Part shown: positions 7,189 to 15,039 of the stretch, in pieces
Layout: each line of letters begins with the position of its first letter
How positions within the stretch are numbered: position 1 is the first letter of the stretch
Assembly (NCBI RefSeq): GCF_040703035.1
Contig: NZ_CP159996.1
Coordinates: forward strand, 3,196,001-3,260,000
Direction of reading: 5' to 3'
From: Terribacillus aidingensis
GTDB taxonomy: Bacteria > Bacillota > Bacilli > Bacillales > Amphibacillaceae
Length of the DNA: 64,000 nucleotides
Notes under the pieces: model-generated
What the model saw: the letters and a program-made list of their open reading frames with translations, nothing else
Told to the model about the DNA's origin: nothing
Database searches by the model: none
Translations under genes and position numbers: made by a program

Positions 7189-9749
7189 TACTCAGTCACC
7201 ACCAGTTCTTCAAGCATTGCTTCAAATTGTGCTTCTAGTGATTTACTTTCTTCTTCAATGGTTTCTAACGTATCAGCATATCTTTCCTTTAATTCTTTCA
7301 ATATATCCAGCTCATTTTTAAGAGGTGCTTCTACAAGTTTTATTATGTCTCCTGTTAATTGACCAAACCACTTTTTATATATCAGTTGATCGATTTCTTC
7401 ATTCGTTAAGTTTTCAATTCTTTCTTCAACTTGTTCAGTTAATTCCTTTTCTTTTTCTCTAATTGCTTTGTTTAAAGATACTCTTTCATCCAATAGTTTT
7501 CTTACCTTGTCTAATAAAACATATTCACCCGTATCTTTAGCAACTTTCTTTAATTCTGCTTTTACTGCTGATAAAGTAAAGTCGTCTTCTCTAGCATTTA
7601 AAGCATCTCCTAAGATTTGCGCTTCTTCACTTTCTTCTACTTTTGCCGCTTCAACGAGTTCATTTATTTCATCATTAATAGCTGCTAAAGCTTCTTTTTG
7701 TGTTTCCACATCACGTAGTTCTTCTGTATAGAGTTCCTTTAATATAAGTTCATTCAGTACAATTGCTCCAACCCAACCTTCTTGTTCTGTTCGCTTTGTT
7801 TTACCAGAACCTTTTGTAACCATATTCGCTTCGCGTGTTTTTCCGACTGTGTAAAAGTCACTAATAGCAATTTTCTCTGTATCTTGGGATAGTATATTTT
7901 CCCATAACTCCGCAATAATTTGATAACCATCATACATATTAACGTGATTAAATTGTTTTAATAGCTCTTTAATTTCCGATAACATTTCTTCTTTTAACGG
8001 TTCAATATCGTTCACGTCAGCCACTGTTTTTAACTTTTCCCAATATGTATCCATATAGGACTCTGTTACTTCTTTTATTGCCTTAATTTTATTTTGTACG
8101 TCTACATGTGTTAGCACTTCTTCTCTTAAATCTTTTACTGATTGTGTTAATTCCACATAGCCTGGACGTACTTCAGTAAGCGCATTAAATAAAACATCTT
8201 TCGTCATCTCGTTTAGCACAGTTAGTTTTTTAATCTGGCTTAACGGAATACCGCCATACAAATGTGCATCTACATCATGGGCAATATCTTCTTCGACCAC
8301 TTCAATATAACGTGGGATATTTATGTTATATTCATTTTCTATGATGTCTTTTTTTGTTGCAAGATAACTATACCCTGGTTCACTCGTCCGTTCGATATAT
8401 GTATCAACAATTTTAGCGATATCCTTCTCTTGTAAGACGTGTTGCTTTCCTTCTTTTACAAACGATTTAGAAGCATCAATCATAAGAACAGGGTCATCTA
8501 ACTTTCGGTTCTTTTTCAAAATCAACACCGTTACAGGAATGCCTGTATTGGTAAACAGTTTATCTGGCAAGCCAATGACTGTATCAATATAGTTTTTCTC
8601 TAATAGTCGTTTACGAATTTCCCCTTCTGCCCCTCCACGGAATAATACACCATGTGGAAGTACAATTGCCATCGTACCTTCTTGACCTAAATGGAATATG
8701 CCGTGTAATAAAAAGGCATAATCACCTTTAGAATCTGGTGGTAACACTCCTGCAACTTCAAATCGCGGGTCTGTTACTTTTAAGTCTTCTTGATTCCAAT
8801 TTTTAACTGAGTATGGTGGGTTCATCACGACCGCATCAAACTGAACACCCTCGTTTGGGCGTTCTGGATTCTCAGGCCAATCTTGTCCTAGTGTATCGCC
8901 ATTTTTCACCGTCATTTTTTCTGGTCGAACCCCATGTAATAATAGATTCATTCGTGTTAAGTTATATGTAGCCGTATTTTTTTCTTGCCCATAATAATGG
9001 AGATCTTTTCGGTTATCTTCTGTTAAATATCGACTAACCGTTAAAAGTAATGAACCCGAACCAACAGTAGGGTCATAAATCGATTTTACTTCCGTCGTTT
9101 TGGCAACAATTTGTGCCATGACTTCACTTACTTGACGTGGCGTATAGAACTCTCCAGCTTTTTTTCCCGATTCCATCGCAAACTGCCCGATTAAGTATTC
9201 GTAAGCATCTCCTAACACATCACCTTTTTGAAGTGCAACCATATTTAGATCGGCGAATAATTCAATTAATTTACGGATATTTTTACTTCGAGCATTCAAG
9301 TTGCTTCCTAAAGCAGTGTCAGTAAGATCAATCGTAGAACTAGAAAAAAGTCCTTTAAAATCATCGATATCTCCAGTTGTAGCAACAGTACGTTCAAAAC
9401 TTTGTAAGCTCTCTGTTACCTTCTCTAATTCAAATGTGCCTTCACGAATATCTTTTAACCACGTCTGATATAAGTGTTTAGGTAAAACATAATAACCAAG
9501 GACATTTTGAATCATATTGATGAGATTGTCCCCATAACTTGCATAGGCCTCTTCATAAGCTTGGACAATTTCTTCCTCATTCCCTTTAGCACCGCTTGTT
9601 TTGACAAATGTTTCAAGTGTTTTATCACTAAGGAACTTATAGAACATTAATCCTAGCATATAATCTTTATAACGACTCGCATCCATAGAACCACGAAGGT
9701 CATTAGCACCGTCCCATAGTCTACTTTTAATATCATCTGATGTAATCAT
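7188..9749 (-). CDS. hsdM: Type I DNA adenine methyltransferase M subunit (HsdM) with long C-terminal extension
   Basis: At 853 residues it is clearly longer than the usual 500-550. It has an N-terminal HsdM helical domain, SAM-binding motif I DPTVGSGS (about 226) and catalytic NPPYS (about 308). The segment GLPDKLFTNTGIPVTVLILKK is typical of N6-methylase family proteins. From about residue 540 onward the chain is charged and predicted helical, probably coiled coil, rich in Glu/Lys. HsdM methylates adenine in the HsdS-defined site and is needed for restriction. First gene of the hsd operon, with ribosome site gagggag before ATG. Confidence 0.93.
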   Translation of the reverse strand: MITSDDIKSRLWDGANDLRGSMDASRYKDYMLGLMFYKFLSDKTLETFVKTSGAKGNEEEIVQAYEEAYASYGDNLINMIQNVLGYYVLPKHLYQTWLKDIREGTFELEKVTESLQSFERTVATTGDIDDFKGLFSSSTIDLTDTALGSNLNARSKNIRKLIELFADLNMVALQKGDVLGDAYEYLIGQFAMESGKKAGEFYTPRQVSEVMAQIVAKTTEVKSIYDPTVGSGSLLLTVSRYLTEDNRKDLHYYGQEKNTATYNLTRMNLLLHGVRPEKMTVKNGDTLGQDWPENPERPNEGVQFDAVVMNPPYSVKNWNQEDLKVTDPRFEVAGVLPPDSKGDYAFLLHGIFHLGQEGTMAIVLPHGVLFRGGAEGEIRKRLLEKNYIDTVIGLPDKLFTNTGIPVTVLILKKNRKLDDPVLMIDASKSFVKEGKQHVLQEKDIAKIVDTYIERTSEPGYSYLATKKDIIENEYNINIPRYIEVVEEDIAHDVDAHLYGGIPLSQIKKLTVLNEMTKDVLFNALTEVRPGYVELTQSVKDLREEVLTHVDVQNKIKAIKEVTESYMDTYWEKLKTVADVNDIEPLKEEMLSEIKELLKQFNHVNMYDGYQIIAELWENILSQDTEKIAISDFYTVGKTREANMVTKGSGKTKRTEQEGWVGAIVLNELILKELYTEELRDVETQKEALAAINDEINELVEAAKVEESEEAQILGDALNAREDDFTLSAVKAELKKVAKDTGEYVLLDKVRKLLDERVSLNKAIREKEKELTEQVEERIENLTNEEIDQLIYKKWFGQLTGDIIKLVEAPLKNELDILKELKERYADTLETIEEESKSLEAQFEAMLEELVVTE

Positions 9750-10250
9750 GTTCTTTCTCCCTCAATTATATTTATTTTTCAATCAGACCACTCGATAAGG
9801 AAGCCTTCGACAACTTTTATGCAATACTTTTTAATGTGGTATACCATCTCAACGCATCCGTATCGTCATGCTTCAAAAAAGTTACTCGCTTTTGTAAATA
9901 ATCGGTGGTTATGGTTTTTCTTGATTTATAAACTAAGACTTTTAACCCGATTTATAATTGATAATTATATCTTAGGCTATCATGTAAACGTGATGATTTC
10001 ATTTAAATGTTTTTCATCTCTTAGCTATTATTGAAATAGCTTCATTCATTTGTAACAATCATTTTTTATAATCCAGCTACGATATTCATGTTAACAGTTC
10101 AAAATCAATCACCTGTTTTTTTTCTTTTTTAGAAGGTTTACTAGGTCATTTGACTTTTTAGAGACTTGGGCACAAGAACCTTGTCTCACCTAGTCAAATA
10201 CATACTTGTCGGTCCATTTTCGTGTCCCTGCGTCCCTATAGGATAATAGT
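9750..10250. other. Intergenic stretch inside the island without a gene
   Basis: I see no convincing gene in these 500 bp. It must contain the hsdM promoter, but I could not pick a clear -35/-10 pair. The only structured feature is the inverted repeat at 10148-10199. Confidence 0.5.
10148..10199. repeat. 52-bp interrupted inverted repeat
   Basis: ATTTGACT and AGTCAAAT close an imperfect hairpin whose interior pairs AGAGAC region bases with GTCTC and CAAG with CTTG. It lies between the frameshifted gene and hsdM, both leftward. It could be a terminator or an inserted repeat. Confidence 0.4.
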
Positions 10251-10776
10251 TTAATCTACTTTTAAAAATCCTGTTTTCACTTCTTCCTCAATCACTTCTG
10301 TTAAACTGTTTCGTGTTATTTTCAAGCTTTTATTTGCTGTTAACCTAACTACTTTAGGAAAGCCGTCTTCATTTCCATCATATTAATAACACTCGAGTAA
10401 TTCCCTTTATCACGAGTTGAGTGTGGAATTGGACCAAATAGAATAAGTCTATTTTCTGGTCTATGACTAATCGTTTAAAATTAATTTTTTTATATTCATT
10501 AAATCCTAAATGCAGTTTCACTCTATCTTTGTCAATTCCTTGATTTTTAAATATCTGATAGATAACGTGTTCTTTAACATTACTCTCTCCAAAAATATGT
10601 ATATTTCCGTTTGGATAAGTAAAGCTGTTTTCTTGTTCTCGTAGCAAATCAATTAAATTATACTCATTTAAAGTTATTCTTAACGTTCTTTCGTCAGTAG
10701 CTTGTATAATTTTTCGAGTTAAAATAGATGAGGCTTCAGCAGCGATGTCAAATAGCAACTCTTGATCTACTTGCAT
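10251..10776 (-). pseudogene. Frameshifted partner gene of the methylase-specificity fusion (unknown family)
   Basis: The open frame from 10776 runs 132 codons (MQVDQELLFDIAAEASSILT...). Coding-like sequence continues past it in other frames. Near 10455-10470 the reading moves to a frame giving RPENRLILFGPIPHSTRDKG, and near 10368-10385 to another giving EDGFPKVVRLTANKSLKITR, ending at a stop at 10251. Two single-base-type shifts thus break a protein of about 170 residues. It starts just downstream of the fusion gene at 10778 and was surely its partner. The family is not one I can name. Sequencing or assembly indels are an alternative. Confidence 0.6.
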
Positions 10777-10777
10777 C

Positions 10778-12445
10778 CTACCTCACCTCCATAATTTTAT
10801 TCTTTTCTTCTTCAATTCGCTTAATTCTCTCCAAAGTAACTTTTTGTTCTCTCTTCAATAAATCATATGCTTTTCCAATTTTGTTTTGTTCCTCTTCTGT
10901 CAGCACTGGAATCATAATTTTTTCTAAATCTCTAATACTTAAAGTCTTCATCACGGTTCCTTTTTCGTATTTCTGTAGTTCTCTCATACCTAATTCACTT
11001 TGCAAATAAGCTTCAAGGTACTTTGTATTGATTTTATTTTCATCAATCTCTAAAAAGTATAAGTTACCGTTAACTAATATTTGTTTTTCTTTTTGTTCAA
11101 TAGATGCCACTTTAAATGGAGACATTTTAGATATAATTAATGAATCATTTTTTATTACATGTTTTTCTAATGATGGATCAATTTTCTTTATAAATGGCAA
11201 CTTCTTATTCACTATACCATTTGTAAAACTGTTCAAAGCTAAATATTGGTATGGTGTAGGTGTTTCCGACTCTATTTCCTTTAAATTATTATTAGAAATC
11301 ATTGCACCACGATTAATTGTTTTGACAACATCTTTTAATTGTACTGTATTTTCATAAGGTAAATCTGGAATTAAATAGCGTTTTGAAGATAATATAAAAT
11401 CTTCATTTTCTATAACTTCAAATTTGCAAGTTTTACTTAATGGTCCAATAACCTCAATTGCTTTAATGATTTCTTTAATATCGTCATCTTTTAAAACTGT
11501 TTTATGTCGTGTTTTAGTGCCCATTTTTGTCGCATCGACAAATGAAACACTCGAATTATTTTTACTTAAAACAAGCAAACTTACTGGTATGCCTGAATAA
11601 TCCAATAACCCCCCCGGGAGATCTATGACTGCTTCAATTAAACCATCTTTTAATAATTGTTTTCGAATTAGGGCATCACGATTATTAACCATTGGAGCTT
11701 CATTCATTACAACTACTACTTTTTCAAAGTTTGAATGTAAAACCGCATCTAATACGAATAACCAAGTACTATCATAATTAGGAATTAATTCTTCGTATGC
11801 TGTCCCACTAATTTTTTTATTAAGTACTTCATCATATATATCTTTTGACACCCTAAGTCCGAGTGGTCCATTTATAAATACCTTGTTTGCTCCGAATACA
11901 CTGATATCAGTTTTGAGTGCATTACCTAAAATAATATTTGATGTATCTTTATTCAGCATGTCTAGTAATAGTTTCGAATGAATATACGCCTGTGGATTAA
12001 TTTCTACACCCATTAGTGCTACATCTTTTTCCATCGACAATTGCGCCAATGTAAAACCTAATCCTGAGCAAATATCAAGTACTGAATCTTTATTATGAAT
12101 ATCAAGTAGTCGATCTACTAATTTTATAATACTGATAGGCGTTTTTTGTATAGTGTTCTCACTATTATCAAATATTAATGTTTGTTCTACAATCTCTAGC
12201 CATTCCTTCTCTGATAGTATTGATATCTGTTTAAATTTTTCTATTAGATTACTATTATCCTCATAAAAATCTTTTAAGGCCCATTTTACTTTTTCATCTT
12301 CAATATTCGTGAGTATCTCCTCGAATCCCATTTTTCGCAACTTTTGACTTAAATATAAAGCAATAAACTGTGAGTAAGGTTCCTGTTTGCCATCTCCTCT
12401 TGTTTCACTAACTACTCTTAATAAATCATTGATTCTGTTCTCCAA
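10778..12445 (-). CDS. N6-methylase-like protein fused to a specificity (TRD) domain, catalytic motif altered
   Basis: About 555 residues. The N-terminal part resembles HsdM: motif I is DICSGLG (about 124), and LPGGLLDYSGIPVSLLVLSK is the usual family segment. At the NPP(Y/F) position it reads INGPLG (about 191), so adenine methylation is doubtful. From about residue 370 it resembles one HsdS target-recognition domain, ending in a coiled coil (KREQKVTLERIKRIEEEKNK). The open frame runs up to 12478, but GGAGG at 12454-12458 favours a TTG start at 12445 or GTG at 12448. It may bind DNA without modifying it. Three palindromic repeats overlap its promoter. Confidence 0.75.
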   Translation of the reverse strand: MENRINDLLRVVSETRGDGKQEPYSQFIALYLSQKLRKMGFEEILTNIEDEKVKWALKDFYEDNSNLIEKFKQISILSEKEWLEIVEQTLIFDNSENTIQKTPISIIKLVDRLLDIHNKDSVLDICSGLGFTLAQLSMEKDVALMGVEINPQAYIHSKLLLDMLNKDTSNIILGNALKTDISVFGANKVFINGPLGLRVSKDIYDEVLNKKISGTAYEELIPNYDSTWLFVLDAVLHSNFEKVVVVMNEAPMVNNRDALIRKQLLKDGLIEAVIDLPGGLLDYSGIPVSLLVLSKNNSSVSFVDATKMGTKTRHKTVLKDDDIKEIIKAIEVIGPLSKTCKFEVIENEDFILSSKRYLIPDLPYENTVQLKDVVKTINRGAMISNNNLKEIESETPTPYQYLALNSFTNGIVNKKLPFIKKIDPSLEKHVIKNDSLIISKMSPFKVASIEQKEKQILVNGNLYFLEIDENKINTKYLEAYLQSELGMRELQKYEKGTVMKTLSIRDLEKIMIPVLTEEEQNKIGKAYDLLKREQKVTLERIKRIEEEKNKIMEVR

Positions 12446-12459
12446 CACAAACACCTCCA

Positions 12460-12536
12460 TGGTTTTTATATACCACATTTAATCTTGGTTTAAATATACC
12501 ATTTATATCTTTTTTGTCAATGGTTTATATATACCA
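12460..12536. promoter_or_regulatory. Three copies of a 16-bp near-palindrome (operator array)
   Basis: TGGTTTTTATATACCA (12460-12475), TGGTTTAAATATACCA (12486-12501) and TGGTTTATATATACCA (12521-12536) share TGGTTTNNATATACCA, with TGGT/ACCA half-sites. They flank and overlap the promoter of the fusion gene. That arrangement fits repression by a dimeric regulator. No regulator gene is evident in the island, so either the fusion protein, its partner or an outside factor would bind. Confidence 0.65.
12493..12520 (-). promoter_or_regulatory. Sigma-A promoter of the methylase-specificity fusion
   Basis: On the minus strand, TTGACA (12520-12515) and TATATT (12498-12493) are separated by 16 bp. The gene starts about 48 bp downstream. 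The -10 lies inside one palindromic repeat, and another borders the -35. Confidence 0.7.
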
Positions 12537-12674
12537 GGTTAAGATATCGATATTTTTTAAGATATTTATTGTTCTAAAACTTTGTTACATAAATTTAAAA
12601 ATGATCACCAATTTTAAGCGATAACAGAAAATTATATAAGTTTAACATGATGCAATTACATGTTCTAAAGAAAT

Positions 12675-12706
12675 GAGGCTATTCCCTTTAAGATGGGAAT
12701 AGCCTC
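12675..12706. terminator. 12-bp perfect hairpin next to the recombinase remnant
   Basis: GAGGCTATTCCC and GGGAATAGCCTC pair perfectly around an 8-nt loop. On the minus strand it is followed by atttcttt. It could be a terminator or part of the recombinase-element debris. Confidence 0.5.
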
Positions 12707-12708
12707 TC

Positions 12709-13188
12709 ATGCCAGATTACGAATTCAATTAAAGCTTACGATGCAGAAGATGCTGTACTCAACTGTTTAATAGAATTCTTAAAAGATAGGGTTTGCTTTA
12801 ATCAGACTATAGAAAATATTAATAAACACACGTTTAAATTAAATGTACAACTAAAACTACAGATAGATAGCATTGAAATAGAGCTTAAAGAAGTTAATTT
12901 CATATACGGAAGCAGTTGAAAAAAACCTCTTTCCAGTTTCCACTCTTCAGGAACGAGTACAGAAAGTATCTAAACGGAAGAGCAACTTAGAACAAAAGAA
13001 AAATGAACTCTGCAATAATCTAAGTTCATCAAATTAGAAAGTCATCCCACTAGATGTTATAAGACACTTATTAGAAAAATTTTTGCAAGTATACCAACAA
13101 TCACCTAGAGATAAAAATAAACAACTCTTTCAACTTTTACTAGCTAATATAACTCTTGAAATCCGCTTCTTGCACTCGCATCGTTGAT
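12709..13188 (+). pseudogene. C-terminal remnant of a large serine recombinase
   Basis: The plus strand reads SCQITNSIKAYDAEDAVLNC and then a helical coiled-coil segment (IEFLKDRVCFNQTIENINKH...). After a stop and a frame change it continues with VEKNLFPVSTLQERVQKVSK and, past another stop, with VIPLDVIRHLLEKFLQVYQQ, ending at 13188. This is the order found at the end of large serine recombinases: the end of the zinc ribbon, the coiled-coil motif, then the C-terminal helices. The catalytic and DNA-binding N-terminal domains are absent. It could be a Ccr-type or other integrase relic. Confidence 0.65.
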
Positions 13189-13207
13189 AAAGTACCATCT
13201 TATGTAT

Positions 13208-13615
13208 TTAATTTAAAAAACTCTTAAGCGCTGAAATTTTATCTTCTATTTTTTTTTGATTATCACTTATCCCACTTTGACTCAAAGGTTCCTTCTGCTT
13301 GATTAGTTCAAGTTCTCGTTTTTTCCTTGAAACTTTATCGTCATTGCTCTCAATTAGACTAAATCTCAACGTTATGCTTGAATCTTCAATTTGTTCTTTA
13401 TAAAATCCAAAGTATTTTGGATTCTTATATAGTTCAAACAAATGTGCTGCACACCTAACTAAAACAAAAACTGATTCGCCTATGTATAGTGCCTTAATTT
13501 TGTTGTTCTTTTCCACACTAATTTCATATACTCCAGAACCAATCGCCTTTATTAAATTTCCCTGAAAAAATTCAATGTTAATATTCATATTTGTTTCTTT
13601 CAAACTTAAGACCAC
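13208..13615 (-). CDS. GIY-YIG-like small protein
   Basis: 135 residues from a GTG at 13615, or 126 from the ATG at 13588. GSGVYEISVEKNNKIKALYIGES contains a GVY...YIG pair with the spacing of GIY-YIG nuclease folds, followed by an Arg (VRCAAH) and a later Glu-rich, lysine-rich helix (KKRELELIKQKEPLSQSG). The family cuts DNA or acts in repair and mobile elements. Whether this copy is catalytic cannot be decided by eye. It sits between the recombinase remnant and rlmH, thus inside the island, and is the gene nearest the att site. Confidence 0.6.
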   Translation of the reverse strand: MVLSLKETNMNINIEFFQGNLIKAIGSGVYEISVEKNNKIKALYIGESVFVLVRCAAHLFELYKNPKYFGFYKEQIEDSSITLRFSLIESNDDKVSRKKRELELIKQKEPLSQSGISDNQKKIEDKISALKSFLN

Positions 13616-13638
13616 CTGTCATATTTTTTATTACCCTT

Positions 13639-13667
13639 AAACCTCATCTACTTATGATATGGTTCCC
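13639..13667. repeat. Right attachment site at the rlmH 3' end
   Basis: TTATGATATGGTTCCC (13652-13667) encodes the last residues of RlmH (EPYHK) on the minus strand and is repeated at 2157-2172. The adjoining AAACCTCAT (13639-13647) recurs inverted at the left end (2186-2194). Confidence 0.7.
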
Positions 13668-14127
13668 CCTTAATAATCCGAAAAGCCCGATAAACCTGCT
13701 CCACCAACACCAGCTTCATCAACTGATGCGGAAATGTCATCTTCGAAAACGACAGCGCATAATCACTCCGTTGCATGACTTCCTCACTCAATCCCAGAGA
13801 TCCACCAATCACAAACACAATCTTGCTCTTTCCATAAGTCGCCAGGCTGTCAATTTTCGACGCGAGTTGTTCGGATGTGATCATTTGGCCTTTTATTTCC
13901 AGGGAAATGACGTAGTCGTCGGGGCCGATTTTCGACAGGATGCGGTCGCCTTCTTTTTGTTTGACGATTTGCATGTCTGCTTCGCTCAGGTTTTCGGGGG
14001 CTTTTTCGTCTGGTACTTCGACTAGGTCGACTTTGGCGTAGGCGCCGAGGCGTTTTGTGTATTCCTCGATGCCTTGCTTGAGGTATTTTTCCTTTAGTTT
14101 GCCGACGCTGATGATGGTGATTTTCAT
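13648..14127 (-). CDS. rlmH: 23S rRNA (pseudouridine1915-N3)-methyltransferase RlmH
   Basis: A 159-residue SPOUT methyltransferase of standard length. It begins [20 protein letters not shown] and shows the SAM-binding knot segment [13 protein letters not shown] (about 104-116). It ends with the conserved [13 protein letters not shown]. It methylates Psi1915 in helix 69 of 23S rRNA in assembled 70S ribosomes. It is the orfX gene of staphylococci, whose 3' end is the SCC integration site. Here the reading frame is intact despite the insertion. The ATG follows a good ribosome site. Confidence 0.96.
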   Translation of the reverse strand: MKITIISVGKLKEKYLKQGIEEYTKRLGAYAKVDLVEVPDEKAPENLSEADMQIVKQKEGDRILSKIGPDDYVISLEIKGQMITSEQLASKIDSLATYGKSKIVFVIGGSLGLSEEVMQRSDYALSFSKMTFPHQLMKLVLVEQVYRAFRIIKGEPYHK

Positions 14128-14260
14128 TTGATTGCCTTCTTTCCGTCCAATTTGTCTCTATCTGTCATTATATAGCTGATTGGCGGAGTTTACACAGTGT
14201 TTTATGAAGAATGATGGAGTAGAATTCGTGTATGTTGAGGGTTGGTCTTTCCATTTCAGA

Positions 14261-14437
14261 CTATTTCTTCCGATAGTTATTCACTTCTCTACTATATACG
14301 ACCATGCTTAAGACAAATAAGATAGTGGAAAGCCAGGTCACAATGCCGCTCCATTCTCCATTCAAGAGCGTTACATTGATAATATTACTAATGTGCATAA
14401 CGGCTATGATAATAATCAGAGTCGTGAGCGTTCTCAT
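14261..14437 (-). CDS. Small membrane protein of unknown function
   Basis: 58 residues from the ATG at 14437, chosen because AGGAGG lies 9 nt upstream; an upstream in-frame start at 14461 has no such site. Two hydrophobic segments (LTTLIIIIAVMHISNII and IVTWLSTILFVLSMVVY) separated by a short polar loop predict a two-pass membrane protein with a basic C-terminus (NNYRKK). I do not recognise a family. Confidence 0.6.
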   Translation of the reverse strand: MRTLTTLIIIIAVMHISNIINVTLLNGEWSGIVTWLSTILFVLSMVVYSREVNNYRKK

Positions 14438-14541
14438 ATGTTTAAACCTCCTGCATATCACAATTTAAATCAGTGAGAGTTTTTATCAAAATAGAGTTTC
14501 TTTTAATTACGTATACCCTACGCTTAAGTTCCATCAAAAAT

Positions 14542-14569
14542 AGCCCCTCCTGCTCGCACAGAAGAAGCT
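14542..14569. terminator. Hairpin of the AGCCCCTTCTGCT...CAGAA family
   Basis: AGCCCCTCCTGCTCGCACAG, then aagaagct, forms an imperfect hairpin and resembles the elements at 28703-28732 and 32889-32917. It lies between two leftward membrane-protein genes. Confidence 0.45.
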
Positions 14570-14598
14570 GTTCTTATTCTCTCTTTTATAACCTCTTC

Positions 14599-14967
14599 TT
14601 AAAGCATAAATATAATAATCACAGAGGTAAGTATAGAGCTAGTACCAACTATAAAAGTGCTTTGTGTAATATGAGCAGCTAAATTAGCTTTGAAAGATTG
14701 CATATTAGGATCATTTTTTATTTGGCTATCCGCTTGTTCTGCAGACCTCGATTTCCGGACCATGCGTTCACCGATAATTTTGAAGCCTTGGATCAATGGT
14801 GTCAGGAATCCTGTATGTAGGATGAGTGCTATTGCGGCGATTATGATTAGGATGAGGCCGATTAAGAATGCAATATTAGATACATCTGCTAGCGAAAATG
14901 GAGCGGCAACTGTTGCGATGTACCAGCCGAGGAGGGTTAAGAAGAATAGAGAGACTTTCCACTTCAT
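14599..14967 (-). CDS. DUF3899-like membrane protein, last gene of the dpp-type operon
   Basis: 122 residues from the ATG at 14967 (AAAGGAG 8 nt upstream). Three hydrophobic segments: near residues 5-20, 30-50 (NIAFLIGLILIIIAAIALIL) and at the very C-terminus (IVGTSSILTSVIIIF). A basic cytoplasmic stretch (GERMVRKSRSAEQ) lies between the last two. Overall form fits the DUF3899 family, which has no assigned function. It follows the peptide-binding lipoprotein gene in the same direction, with a hairpin between them, so it is probably expressed at a reduced level with the transporter. Confidence 0.6.
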   Translation of the reverse strand: MKWKVSLFFLTLLGWYIATVAAPFSLADVSNIAFLIGLILIIIAAIALILHTGFLTPLIQGFKIIGERMVRKSRSAEQADSQIKNDPNMQSFKANLAAHITQSTFIVGTSSILTSVIIIFML

Positions 14968-14992
14968 TTTACGTGCTCCTTTCCTATGTAAC

Positions 14993-15025
14993 GGAAAGCG
15001 AGATCTGTCAGAGATCCCGCTTTCC
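14993..15025 (-). terminator. Hairpin between the binding-protein gene and the DUF3899-like gene
   Basis: GGAAAGCG...CGCTTTCC forms a strong stem extended by GATC/GATC. It has no U-run, so it looks more like an mRNA-stability or partial-termination element than a full stop. Confidence 0.5.
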
Positions 15026-15039
15026 ATCATTTCAGTGTG

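Larger units (their letters stand above)
2157..13667. mobile_element. SCC-like chromosomal cassette (decayed) integrated at the 3' end of rlmH
   Basis: The right boundary is the last codons of rlmH (13652-13667, TTATGATATGGTTCCC on the plus strand). The left boundary is a direct repeat of it with one mismatch (2157-2172, TTATGATACGGTTCCC). Between them lie about 11.5 kb of AT-rich DNA with a type I restriction-modification system, a methylase-specificity fusion, a decayed large serine recombinase, an IS21 remnant and other broken genes. Staphylococcal SCC elements integrate at exactly this site (orfX = rlmH) with Ccr large serine recombinases and often carry hsd genes. The recombinase here is a C-terminal fragment, so the element should be immobile by itself. 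The SCC-like assignment is inference from site, repeat and content. Confidence 0.7.

Noticed and set aside
9819-10034. 71-codon plus-strand open frame between hsdM and the frameshifted gene
   Set aside because: No ribosome site, no domain, biased residues; likely chance in AT-rich DNA.
13591-14025. Plus-strand open frame of 144 codons over rlmH
   Set aside because: Shadow of rlmH, which is unmistakable on the minus strand.
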